Shown here in pieces: positions 17,802-26,394 of a stretch of 64,000 nt of DNA. The stretch's first letter is position 1. The number at the start of each line of letters is the position of its first letter. The position numbers were made by a program, and so were the translations under genes. The notes beneath the pieces were generated by a model. That model saw nothing but the letters and a program-made list of their open reading frames with translations. It ran no database searches and had not been told where the DNA came from. The stretch comes from Candidatus Melainabacteria bacterium (GTDB taxonomy: Bacteria > Cyanobacteriota > Vampirovibrionia > Vampirovibrionales > Vampirovibrionaceae), in the NCBI GenBank assembly GCA_902168245.1, contig CABHPA010000053.1:1-64000 (forward strand), given 5' to 3'.

Positions 17802-19280
17802 TCAGGGACGGTATTCCGACACCATGCAATGCAGGCCAGCATTGTTTCCGTTAAGCGCCGAGGAAATCTCGCCCAATGGATGCTCCTCGGTGCGACCTTT
17901 CACAAAAAAGACCTGATCCATCCCGACGCCGCTTTTTTGTAGTATCTCCGCAAAACGTTGGCTGAAGGTCTTGATTCCCGCTTCCTCAAACAGGCGGTTC
18001 AGGCTGGGACTGCGATCCTTCAGGCGAATCCGGCAATACTCGTCAAATGAAAGCGAGCCTGTCGTTCGCCCCATCCGTTTTCCCAATTCAGACAGGCTCA
18101 ACTGGGCGTCCTCCCCCATGACCTGCTGCACAAAGCGGGCCACCCCATGGTTTCGCACTTGCAGCCCAAACGCAGGAACCGCGAGGACATTCGGGGCAAG
18201 CTCATGCTCCATCTGCCCTTGGGGGCATAGCGCCTGAATAGCCAGAATATCGCTGCCGTTGCTGATAAAATTTCCGCCCGTGGCCACCGAATTAATGAAA
18301 TTATACTGAAAATGCCCAATCACGCCGGGCACCCGCACCACTTGAAAGTGGTTGTCTTCCAGGGTTTTAGCCGCCTGTTTCACCACCGGCCCATAAACCT
18401 GGTACAGCGCATGATTGTTAACGCGCATGGCTGTAACCAGGCTTTCCAACAAATCCAGCTTTTCCCGAGACTGCGGGCCTGAGGTACCCTTTATTGCTTC
18501 CTCCTGCCGTTTGTCGTGAATATCCCGCAGCGCATCCTGCAATAAACCATCCGTCGCCTTAAAGTTATGCAGCAGCACCTGCCCGTTCTTTAAAGGCTTC
18601 ATCATTAAATCAATGTGGTAAAACAAAGGGGATTTGACCGCCGTTTCAGGGTAATTAGGCACTAGCACCAGCTTGTCGGGCTTCACTTGCAAATCGGCGG
18701 CAATCAAGTCAATGGCGTCCTTTGAGCTAACGCTCTCGTCCAACTCATCTTCCAGCAGCGACTGGGTATTCCGTACCGCATTCTCTCCCAGCAGAATCAA
18801 GGGATCCCCCTTTTGATTGAATGCATGATAATAATTGCCGCCCAGCAAGTTGGATTGCACGGCGCGAACCGCTTTTTTCAAGGATGCTGGCACTGCGGCG
18901 TACAATTGGTTAAAGTAAGGATTCAACACTGCGTTGGCTGGCTCCATCACCAGCGCCCTGCCAGGGTGAAAGGCCAGGTTATCCTGCGCCCAGGCGTAAG
19001 GGACGGTATCCGCCAATGACCTCTTTTCAAAAAAGTCACCAGCGTTCCACACTTGTTTTCGATCCATAATTTTGAGCTGAAAACCCAGCGCCCCGGCCAA
19101 TGCAGCCATTTCCCGCAAAATGGCCTGGTTTTTAGGCGTAGAGGCCATAAAAACCGTATGTAACGGACGGGTAGAATCCTCTCCTTTAAATTGCACGGAC
19201 GGCATCCCGACCTGACGACGATGGGGCGACTGAGCAAGTTTCCGCCCAGTCTGCGGCAACAGGGGATTCAATAACCTCAT
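17802..19280 (-). CDS. Guanidino-modifying (deiminase-like) enzyme, GME fold
   Basis: A 492-residue protein with the spaced motifs of the amidinotransferase/deiminase superfamily: AWAQDN, LLGGNYY, the catalytic-type FYHIDLMMKP, and a C-terminal LHCMVSEYRP with the nucleophile-type Cys eight residues from the end. Agmatine deiminases and peptidylarginine deiminases use the same Cys-His-Asp layout. The usual Arg of W-x-RD is Gln here, so the substrate may differ. The middle carries a large helical insertion (about 280-420). GGAAGGA precedes the ATG at 19280, although the frame opens at 19337. No neighbouring guanidino-metabolism gene is present. Assignment is from motifs, not alignment. Confidence 0.6.
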   Translation of the reverse strand: MRLLNPLLPQTGRKLAQSPHRRQVGMPSVQFKGEDSTRPLHTVFMASTPKNQAILREMAALAGALGFQLKIMDRKQVWNAGDFFEKRSLADTVPYAWAQDNLAFHPGRALVMEPANAVLNPYFNQLYAAVPASLKKAVRAVQSNLLGGNYYHAFNQKGDPLILLGENAVRNTQSLLEDELDESVSSKDAIDLIAADLQVKPDKLVLVPNYPETAVKSPLFYHIDLMMKPLKNGQVLLHNFKATDGLLQDALRDIHDKRQEEAIKGTSGPQSREKLDLLESLVTAMRVNNHALYQVYGPVVKQAAKTLEDNHFQVVRVPGVIGHFQYNFINSVATGGNFISNGSDILAIQALCPQGQMEHELAPNVLAVPAFGLQVRNHGVARFVQQVMGEDAQLSLSELGKRMGRTTGSLSFDEYCRIRLKDRSPSLNRLFEEAGIKTFSQRFAEILQKSGVGMDQVFFVKGRTEEHPLGEISSALNGNNAGLHCMVSEYRP

Positions 19281-19425
19281 GTGGGAATGGATTCCTTCCG
19301 GTGATAAACAGGGGATGCGTCCCGCCAAGACAGGCATTCAGGCGGTTCGCAACTCTCCAGGGAAAACGCCCAAGTCCGCCTTATGGCATGGCACCCCAGA
19401 TGATTCGGGTTGGCACAGCGACAAA

Positions 19426-20187
19426 CTAAACCGAAGCGAGGCTCATCCGCTCAATACCGCAGATTGAGCGATAGGAGCAATAGCGATCCGGGCAAGCGCC
19501 ATTATCCGGCAAAGCAAAATCTTCCTCAACGGCCAATTGAGATAATATTGTCTGAAGTACTTGGCGGGTCGCATCGTGTTTGGCCTGATTGTACTCGATG
19601 CTTATTTCCCGAACCGGCGTAGCCTCGTCCGCCTTGACTTCCACATACACAAACCGCACCTGTTCCGGGCGAAGCGGGCCGTCAATGTTCAGCCCCAAGT
19701 CCGCCGCGGATGGCGTACCAGCCACCTCCACCAGCGCGTATAAATACAGGCGGGTTTGCCAATCGGCTTCCGGGTTACGGGGAACGCCGGTGCCGGTCTT
19801 CCAATCGATGACCCATATTTCATTCCCTGAACGCGCAACCCGATCAATCCGCCCGGTGGCCCACTCCATTTTGCCTTGTTCGGTTTGCAACGGCACATGG
19901 AAAGCCCATTCATTCGCCAGTACGGGCAAATGCACGGTGGGATGGGTAATCAGCTTTTGCCAGCTCAAACGCACATCGCGGGGGGCGTTGGAAAGCAGCA
20001 AATCGCAATCCAGCCCACGGGCCTGATAATCCAGCAGCTTGTGCACATCCCGCCCCAGGCGGAAATGCTGGATATCGGCAGGCCATTGCAAACGTTTGAC
20101 ATGCTTGTAATAAAACTGCCGCTTGCACCGGCTCCAGGACTTAAAGGCATCTGAAGAAACCTGGCTGAACTCATGGGAGCTGGACAT
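19426..20187 (-). CDS. PD-(D/E)XK nuclease with iron-sulfur cluster (RecB/AddB/Cas4-like)
   Basis: A 253-residue single-domain nuclease. The catalytic core is visible as LGRDVHKLL (His49), GRIDRV (Asp115), VIDWKTG (Asp128, Lys130) and QTRLYLYAL (Gln144, Tyr148). One cysteine near the N-terminus (Cys21, SRCKRQFYY) plus three near the C-terminus (Cys232, 237, 243 in CPDRYCSYRSIC) match the four-cysteine [4Fe-4S] staple of AddB and Cas4 nucleases. GGAGG stands before the ATG. The start lies inside the end of the two-motor helicase gene (17-base overlap), so the products very likely form one DNA end-processing machine. No Cas genes are nearby. Confidence 0.85.
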   Translation of the reverse strand: MSSSHEFSQVSSDAFKSWSRCKRQFYYKHVKRLQWPADIQHFRLGRDVHKLLDYQARGLDCDLLLSNAPRDVRLSWQKLITHPTVHLPVLANEWAFHVPLQTEQGKMEWATGRIDRVARSGNEIWVIDWKTGTGVPRNPEADWQTRLYLYALVEVAGTPSAADLGLNIDGPLRPEQVRFVYVEVKADEATPVREISIEYNQAKHDATRQVLQTILSQLAVEEDFALPDNGACPDRYCSYRSICGIERMSLASV

Positions 20188-23100
20188 TGCGGCCTCCGCC
20201 TGTAAACGGGATCACGTTATCCTGCGCTTCTGTCGGGCCGTTCAGCTTTTCATCCAGCGTCGTAAAGGCCGCCGCCGGTTCCATATTGCGCAACTTGTTG
20301 AACCGGGTCATGCTCTGTCGGTGCGCGGACAAATATAGCGCTTGCCGGGCGCGGGTCAGCCCCACGTAAATCAGGCGGGCTTCTTCCTCAATTTTTTCCC
20401 GTTTCTTGTCTTCCTGGTAACTTTCAGAGAGTTGTCTTCCAGCCTGCTTGGCGGCAATACGATCCAGTTCCTGAATGAGCTTATCCGCCTCGTCAAAGCG
20501 AATGCTCTCCGTTTGGTGCGGATACTGATCCGCTTGCAGAGAGGGCATGAACACCACCTCAAACTCCTGCCCTTTCGATTTATGCACACTCATCACCTGC
20601 ACCACCTGGGAGGCATGCTGGAGCAGCACATCGCTGAAACTCTTCCTGCCGCGCCATGAACGCTGGAAAGCGTCAAACTGGTGAATCACGATCTCCAGCG
20701 GCGATAAATGCACCATGTGCTGGAATGCGTTCAAAATATCCTGGGCCATCAGCGCGCACAAATAACCATTACTGCGATCGGCCACGCTCAGGCAGAAACG
20801 ATCCGCCATACGCGCCACCAACGCGCTAATATTACCACCCGCCGCCTGCCGTCCGAAGTCCAGAAAGTCATAATACCACTGCTTCAGTAACTCATCCTGC
20901 AATTCCAGCGGGGAGTGGTACACCAGTGGGTGCGCCTCCAAAAAAGCTTTACGTTCGCCGCTGTCGGGAATGATTTCGGCCTCCACCATCAACTGGTGCC
21001 AGCGGCTTTGCAGGGCCAAATCATCCGGGGAGGCCAGCAGTTTGAGGGACACCAGGATCAGCGAAAAGACCGGGTTCACGTTGAGCTGGTCACTCAGGCT
21101 CACCGCCGGAATTTTGGCCTGATGCAAAAGCCCGGTAATCCGGTTGACCTGCGAGTTGGTGCGCACCAGCACCGCAATGGAGGCGTCCGGCTGCTCTACG
21201 CGAATGGTCTGGATTTGCGCCACCAGCCATTCCTCTTCCAGGCGATCCAGATCAAACAACTGAGTACTTGGCGAATAAAGCAAGGCAGGGTTTTGTCCTG
21301 CAATCGGCTGCATTTTGACCGGCTCAAAAGCAGCTTCCAAACCCTTAAATCCAGCGGCCTCCTCCATCCAGAAGTTCGCCAGATCGATAATTTCCGGGGC
21401 ACAGCGGCCGCTGAACGTCATTTGAACCAGATGTTCCGCGCCTTTGATGAAGTCCCGAAACACCGCAGTATCCGCCGAACTGAAGGTGGTGGTAATGGAT
21501 TGGTTGGTATCGCCGGTGCGAATTAAATTGGGCTTTTCCCCGCCCAGCAGGCGAATAAATTCCTGCAACAGCCGGGAAGAATCCTGCGCTTCGTCCTCAA
21601 TAATCACCGCAAATTGCTGCTGGTATTTTTCCCGAATATCGGGGTAATGGCGCAAAATATCGACCGCCTTGGTGATTAAATCCGTAAAATCCAGGCAACC
21701 GCTATGGTGTAATTCATGGTGATACAGACGCAAGGCGGGCAAAAATTCCGCCAACCGGAAATTACCCGGCATGCTTTGCATCTGCGCGCGCACCGCCTCT
21801 TCCGTAATTCCGAACATTTTGACATGGTTCACCCCGCGATCGATGGCCCGTTGCCAGTCCCCGGTGTTCTTGGCGGATTCCGGCTGGGTCGCCATGGCCA
21901 CCTTGGCCAGGATTTCCCCGCGCGCGTAATCATCCAGAATGGTCATGTCATCCGGCAAAAAACCGGCCAGCAGGGAATGATCGTTCTCGGTCAGGATGCG
22001 GAACGCCAGGCTATGAATGGTGGACACCACCGGCAGTTTATTCGTGATACCGGCCAGTTTCTTTTTAAGGCGGCTGAGCAGCGTTTTGGCGGCGCTATCC
22101 ATGTACGTTAACACCAGGATTCGATCCGGCTCCAGTCCGCGCTCAATCAATTCCAGCAACAGTTCCACGTTCACGAAGGTTTTACCCGCGCCCGGCACCG
22201 CGCTAATGGCCATGGTTCCCGAACGGTATGTCAGCACAGGGGCTTGATCGTGGCGGAGTGTGGCGCGTTGCAAGACGGCGTTCGTATCAGGAGCCGGTTC
22301 GTTCAGCAGCCTTGGTTTAAGCAAACCCATTTGCGAAAAGCCCAAATCGTCCAGCTCGCTGGCGTAGCAGCGCACTTGCCCGGTCGCCAGCAACATCAGG
22401 GTGCGGGTAATGTGGCCCGCGCGGGTACGAATCACCGCCTCGTTGAATTCCTCTGTAAACGCCGTAGTGGAACCATCCCATACGGCGGAATGCACCCAGG
22501 CGTTATACAAAGGCGCGTTATCGCTGCGCGCCCATTCACGCGCGCCCACATCCAGCCAGAACTGCACTTTGCGATACAGCTCAATATCAATCACCTTTTG
22601 CGGAGTGCCAATAACAACCGCCTCCGGGCTCACCGCCTCCGGCATTTCGGGGGTATCGGCCATGGTACCGCTTTTCACCTGCTCCAGCCACCAGCGGTTA
22701 AAATCATCGCCCACTACCAGCCCTTCGGCGTTGCCGGTGGCTGCGGTCAGGCCGTTATAAATATCTCGCTGTCGCAAGTAGCTCTGTATAATCCGGTTCA
22801 AGTCCGAATACCCGTCCCGCTCGCTGGAAAACGGGGCCAATACCTCTTTGAACAGCGAATACAACTGCTGATCGAACGCCAGGCCCGGCGCTTTTTGCAG
22901 CCAGTCCGAAAGCGTCCGGTACCGAGCCACGGCCACATGGCTCATTTCAAAGGGCAGAGTCTCGATGGGCGGCAATTGGTAAAAACTGTCCGGTTGCGTA
23001 TTCAGCCAGTCGAAAACCGCCTGTGACAGGACATCAAGACTCTCTCCCGATAGTTCGGGCAGGTAATGGAACTGGAGCGCCTGCATAAAAATCGTTTTAA

Positions 23101-24331
23101 TCTCCCAGCGGGAGGGATACGATTTCCAGCTACGGGCATTGGCCCACTGCAACAAGGAAATAAACGCCTTGCACTTGGGGTTATCGCTGGGCCGCTTGGT
23201 GCCGGATAGCAATTGCACCGGGATTCCCCGCTGGTTGAGCCGGTTTTGCAACTGGTAAAAGCTCAAAAAATCGGTACGAGGCAGCACCAGACAGAAATCC
23301 CCGGCGTTGTAGCCGGATTCCAGCAAGGCCAGAATGTCTTCCACTACTTGCTCCAGCATTTCCACACGGGTAATAAAACTGTCGTTCAGCTGCACCATGG
23401 GCGGCAGGGGCTGGAAACCCTGCTGGGTTTTCCAGTTGGCCAGCAAGGTTTGCGCCGCCGTGTACGAATCATCCAGCCGATCCAGCACCACGGTTTCCCC
23501 CGGACGCATGGCCTTGAGCGCATGCCAGTCGTACGGATAGGCATTCAGGTATCCCCGCCGGGAGCCGCCGTCCAAATCCGCCGCCAGCATCAAGGTATCC
23601 AGCGAAGGGACCAGAAACTCGATCAACCGCTGCTGGGCCACAATGGTTTCATCCACATCATCCACCACCAGATGCTTTATTTCGGTTTGGAGCCACTGGG
23701 ACATGGCGTTTTCTTTTTTCAGCAGGCTGTTGAAAATATCCAGTTGCTTGTTGGGATCCAGCACCCGCAGGGTATAGCTCTCAATATCGAACTGCTTTTC
23801 CAGCCAGGCCACTTCCGGGCCGCACATTTCTTCCAGCAGAATGGAGCGATCCTGCATGTCCTTGCGAGTCAACTGGTTCTCGGAGCGCAGGCGAAGCCGC
23901 CGTACAATCTGCTTGAGGATATGCTGGTCGTTGCCCGGAAAGTTATCGAAAACCAACTGGCCATGCTGGGCGGCGTCCCGGCGCAGGCGAGCCAGCAGCC
24001 ATTTGAGCATCAGCTCGGTGTCCTCCAGCCCGGAGAGTTCGGGTCGAATATGAGGCGCGCCCTTTTTGAGCGTGTTAACGATTTCCTGTTCCACCAGCGG
24101 CCAGTAATTGAACAGTGTATTACGCACAAAGCCCGCATAAGTGTATACCGGCAACTGGGCCAGCGGGGTTTGGCGGGAAGTCAGCAATTTTTCGATGAAC
24201 GTTTGCTGGCGGGCATGGTTGCTGCACAGCACCAGGATGGAAGAAGCCGGATATTGATCCAGCAAGCGGGCAGTCTCTTCCAACAAGCGGGAAGTTTTAC
24301 CCGAACCCAGCGGCCCTTCCAAATACAGCAT
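20171..24331 (-). CDS. Giant UvrD-like protein with two SF1 helicase modules
   Basis: A 1386-residue protein. The C-terminal half is a complete SF1A helicase: Walker A PGAGKT (713-718), Ia LTYMDSAAKTLLSRL, DEAQD (913-917), motif III GDTNQS (940-945), VMSVHKSKGQEF (1246-1257) and VGLTRAR (1323-1329). The N-terminal half starts with its own Walker A, EGPLGSGKT (5-13), followed by a degenerate Walker B (VVDDVDE, 222-228). It also has an AddB/RecC-like segment, GIPVQLLSG. This looks like two motors fused in one chain, comparable in content to AddA plus AddB or AdnA plus AdnB but without a nuclease domain. The nuclease follows as a separate overlapping gene. Expected role: double-strand break resection. 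Confidence 0.85.
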   Translation of the reverse strand: MLYLEGPLGSGKTSRLLEETARLLDQYPASSILVLCSNHARQQTFIEKLLTSRQTPLAQLPVYTYAGFVRNTLFNYWPLVEQEIVNTLKKGAPHIRPELSGLEDTELMLKWLLARLRRDAAQHGQLVFDNFPGNDQHILKQIVRRLRLRSENQLTRKDMQDRSILLEEMCGPEVAWLEKQFDIESYTLRVLDPNKQLDIFNSLLKKENAMSQWLQTEIKHLVVDDVDETIVAQQRLIEFLVPSLDTLMLAADLDGGSRRGYLNAYPYDWHALKAMRPGETVVLDRLDDSYTAAQTLLANWKTQQGFQPLPPMVQLNDSFITRVEMLEQVVEDILALLESGYNAGDFCLVLPRTDFLSFYQLQNRLNQRGIPVQLLSGTKRPSDNPKCKAFISLLQWANARSWKSYPSRWEIKTIFMQALQFHYLPELSGESLDVLSQAVFDWLNTQPDSFYQLPPIETLPFEMSHVAVARYRTLSDWLQKAPGLAFDQQLYSLFKEVLAPFSSERDGYSDLNRIIQSYLRQRDIYNGLTAATGNAEGLVVGDDFNRWWLEQVKSGTMADTPEMPEAVSPEAVVIGTPQKVIDIELYRKVQFWLDVGAREWARSDNAPLYNAWVHSAVWDGSTTAFTEEFNEAVIRTRAGHITRTLMLLATGQVRCYASELDDLGFSQMGLLKPRLLNEPAPDTNAVLQRATLRHDQAPVLTYRSGTMAISAVPGAGKTFVNVELLLELIERGLEPDRILVLTYMDSAAKTLLSRLKKKLAGITNKLPVVSTIHSLAFRILTENDHSLLAGFLPDDMTILDDYARGEILAKVAMATQPESAKNTGDWQRAIDRGVNHVKMFGITEEAVRAQMQSMPGNFRLAEFLPALRLYHHELHHSGCLDFTDLITKAVDILRHYPDIREKYQQQFAVIIEDEAQDSSRLLQEFIRLLGGEKPNLIRTGDTNQSITTTFSSADTAVFRDFIKGAEHLVQMTFSGRCAPEIIDLANFWMEEAAGFKGLEAAFEPVKMQPIAGQNPALLYSPSTQLFDLDRLEEEWLVAQIQTIRVEQPDASIAVLVRTNSQVNRITGLLHQAKIPAVSLSDQLNVNPVFSLILVSLKLLASPDDLALQSRWHQLMVEAEIIPDSGERKAFLEAHPLVYHSPLELQDELLKQWYYDFLDFGRQAAGGNISALVARMADRFCLSVADRSNGYLCALMAQDILNAFQHMVHLSPLEIVIHQFDAFQRSWRGRKSFSDVLLQHASQVVQVMSVHKSKGQEFEVVFMPSLQADQYPHQTESIRFDEADKLIQELDRIAAKQAGRQLSESYQEDKKREKIEEEARLIYVGLTRARQALYLSAHRQSMTRFNKLRNMEPAAAFTTLDEKLNGPTEAQDNVIPFTGGGRNVQLP

Positions 24332-24515
24332 CGTTCCTGTCCAAACTTTCCGTCAAAATTCCGTACCCTGTTTCAGTCAGGATCTCTACTATACCGGATG
24401 AAAATTCATTCCACAGTAAAAATATTCGGTTTTTCATTGAAGGTTGTTCAACGGGTATGCGACGAACCTGGTTCGTCAATCCGGAACATACAATTGTGGG
24501 GATGCGAAGCGGATT

Positions 24516-24662
24516 CTAATTCCTGCCTTCTTCCGGCATGAACTCTTTCATAATGGCGTCCCGATTGCGACGGAACTGGATATAAGTATTCCAGTCGTTG
24601 GCAATCTGTTCGGACTCCCTGAGAAGCCGCTCCAGTTCGTCTTGCGTGATGGGTACTATCAT
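24516..24662 (-). CDS. 48-residue hypothetical protein
   Basis: A small open frame, MIVPITQDELERLLRESEQ onward, with a charged amphipathic helix and a basic centre (FRRNRDAIMKEF). GGGA lies 8 bases before the ATG. It sits 184 bases upstream of the two-motor helicase on the same strand and is divergent from fliW. No family is recognised. Codon use and a sensible ribosome site favour a real gene, but its shortness keeps confidence low. Confidence 0.45.
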   Translation of the reverse strand: MIVPITQDELERLLRESEQIANDWNTYIQFRRNRDAIMKEFMPEEGRN

Positions 24663-24896
24663 GATCTATCCCAATATTCCCTCTGCTGCCTTTGATGATG
24701 CTTTGTCGTCTGCTTCTGTCTTTTTATCGACCCTTTTCCTTTCGGGCGGATTGGGAAAAAGTTTAGAAAGACTGGCCCATTTATGACTTTTTCTTTAGAA
24801 TAGTTTAGGTAACGTTACAATTTAAACATCCCCAAAGAGATATTATACAAGAGAGAGACTTGAAAAGTAAAAAGATCCGGCAGATGGTAATTTTAA

Positions 24897-25403
24897 ATGA
24901 CTAACATGATCATTGATACCGTGCGGTTCGGCGAAGTAGAGGTAGAGGAAAATCGGGTCATTCACTTTGTAGAACCCATCCTCGGCTTCGAAAAGTCCCT
25001 TCGCTACGTGATTTTAGACCATGCGGAGGATTCCCCCTTCAAATGGCTGCAATCCGCTGACGAGCCGGAACTGGCTTTCGTGGTGACCAATCCCAAGTTC
25101 TTCGGGGTTGATTACGAGTTTGAACTATCCGACGAGCTGGCGGGGCGACTGACGCTGGAAGCCGCCGAGGACGCCCTGGTGGTGACGATTGTGAACATTC
25201 CCCAGGAAGATCCCGGTAAAATGACCACCAACCTGTTAGGTCCCGTCGTAATTAACCAGAAGCTGCGCAAAGCCATGCAAATTGTTTTAACCGAGACAGG
25301 ATACAGCACCAAAGCCCGGTTGATACCGGACGACATTTTGCAGCAGACCACCGGCTCCTCCTCGTCTGCGACTTCCAGGGCCTCCTCGGAAAAAGGAGAG
25401 TAG
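24897..25403 (+). CDS. fliW: Flagellar assembly factor FliW
   Basis: A 168-residue protein that binds flagellin and, when freed, binds CsrA allosterically and relieves CsrA repression. It opens with DTVRFGEVEVEENRVIHFVEPILGFE (shown here in part), the usual FliW start, followed by PFKWLQSADEPELAFVV and a C-terminal NLLGPVVINQKLRKAMQIVL. The last 25 residues are a Ser-rich tail beyond the family core. The gene ends three bases before csrA, the classical fliW-csrA pair. No other flagellar gene is in the window. Confidence 0.95.
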   Translation: MTNMIIDTVRFGEVEVEENRVIHFVEPILGFEKSLRYVILDHAEDSPFKWLQSADEPELAFVVTNPKFFGVDYEFELSDELAGRLTLEAAEDALVVTIVNIPQEDPGKMTTNLLGPVVINQKLRKAMQIVLTETGYSTKARLIPDDILQQTTGSSSSATSRASSEKGE

Positions 25404-25406
25404 CCC

Positions 25407-25667
25407 ATGCTGGTACTCACCCGGAAAACCGGCCAGAAGATTATTATCGCCAACGAGATTGAAGTGACGATTCTGGAAACCAAGGGCGATTCGGTCAAAA
25501 TTGGCATTGAAGCGCCCAAGCACATCGTCATTTACCGCGAAGAAATTTACGAAGAAATTAAAAAGGCCAACCTGCAGGCGAATAAAGAGGCAGACGCCAA
25601 GGCTTTGAACGAAGCGATCGAAGCGGTCAGCCTGATTAAACCCAGCCCTGCCAAGCAGGATAGCTAG
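25407..25667 (+). CDS. csrA: Carbon storage regulator CsrA
   Basis: An 86-residue dimeric RNA-binding protein that represses translation by binding GGA motifs near ribosome sites. The core MLVLTRKTGQKIII, VTILETKGDSVKIGIEAP and IVIYREEIYEEI is canonical. A 25-residue C-terminal extension follows, as in FliW-regulated CsrA proteins, where the extension supports FliW binding. GGAGAGT stands before the ATG. Likely cotranslated with fliW and possibly the two genes that follow. Confidence 0.97.
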   Translation: MLVLTRKTGQKIIIANEIEVTILETKGDSVKIGIEAPKHIVIYREEIYEEIKKANLQANKEADAKALNEAIEAVSLIKPSPAKQDS

Positions 25668-25671
25668 GCCA

Positions 25672-26394
25672 ATGGCGTTTCTGTCCTATCTTCAGCCAGC
25701 GCGGGATCTTTTTTTCAAGCAAAACGATCCCCAGGGGGCGGAAGCGGCGCTCATCCCGATTATGGAGCAGCCCAAAAGCGTGGCCGAAAAAAGGGCCACC
25801 TCCGAATTAATGGGTCTTGTCCTGCGCAGCCAGAAAAAGTTTTCACCGGCCATCCGGCTGTACGATAAAATGCATGATGCTTACCAGGCGGGCTATTGCG
25901 CCATGCTACAAGGCGATCTCAGCCAGGTGCAGCAGCATTGGAGCAAACTGCTGGCGGAACGCCAGAACCACTGGTGCATTCACCTGTATGGCATGATCAC
26001 CCAGCAGTTGCGTACCTATCCCAGTCTGTTCCAGATTCGCAACCACATTGAAAGCGACATTGCCAACCTGATTGCGGCCGGTCGCACCGACTACCTGGAA
26101 AACGTGCTGAGCTACATTGACTTTTTAAGCCAGATTAACCTGGAAAGCCCCAAATTCGCGGGCAGGTCGCTCATGCATTGCGGCTGGCTGAACCGGGCGG
26201 GTGCTTTCCTGATACAAGGGCAAAAAGCCTTGCCCAACGATCCGGAAATCTATTTCCACCTGGGACAATACAGCATTGCCTTGCAGCATTACCCGGAAGC
26301 CAAGCTGATGCTGAAGCAATGCCTGCTGATTAGCCCCACTTACCGCCCGGCCAGCGAATTGCTGGAAAACATTCCCACCCAGGATTCCGCCTGA
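25672..26394 (+). CDS. TPR-like protein in the fliW-csrA operon
   Basis: A 240-residue helical protein starting four bases after csrA. Helix pairs such as AEKRATSELMGLVLRSQKKF and EIYFHLGQYSIALQHYPEA, with the TPR spacing of Gly/Ala and Tyr, point to tetratricopeptide-type repeats, clearest in the last 80 residues. No signal peptide or membrane segment is visible. The position between csrA and a glycosyltransferase suggests a role in flagellar or surface glycan assembly, but this is inference. Confidence 0.75.
   Translation: MAFLSYLQPARDLFFKQNDPQGAEAALIPIMEQPKSVAEKRATSELMGLVLRSQKKFSPAIRLYDKMHDAYQAGYCAMLQGDLSQVQQHWSKLLAERQNHWCIHLYGMITQQLRTYPSLFQIRNHIESDIANLIAAGRTDYLENVLSYIDFLSQINLESPKFAGRSLMHCGWLNRAGAFLIQGQKALPNDPEIYFHLGQYSIALQHYPEAKLMLKQCLLISPTYRPASELLENIPTQDSA

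Noticed and set aside
23213-24541. A 442-codon frame antisense to the two-motor helicase
   Set aside because: Composition (His, Gln, Arg-rich, no motifs) is typical of the complement of a GC-rich gene; the opposite frame has all SF1 helicase motifs.
24757-24782. Flagellar sigma-28 promoter before fliW (AAAAGTTT, 10 bases, GCCCATTT)
   Set aside because: Spacing one base short and the -10 half matches only 5 of 8 positions.
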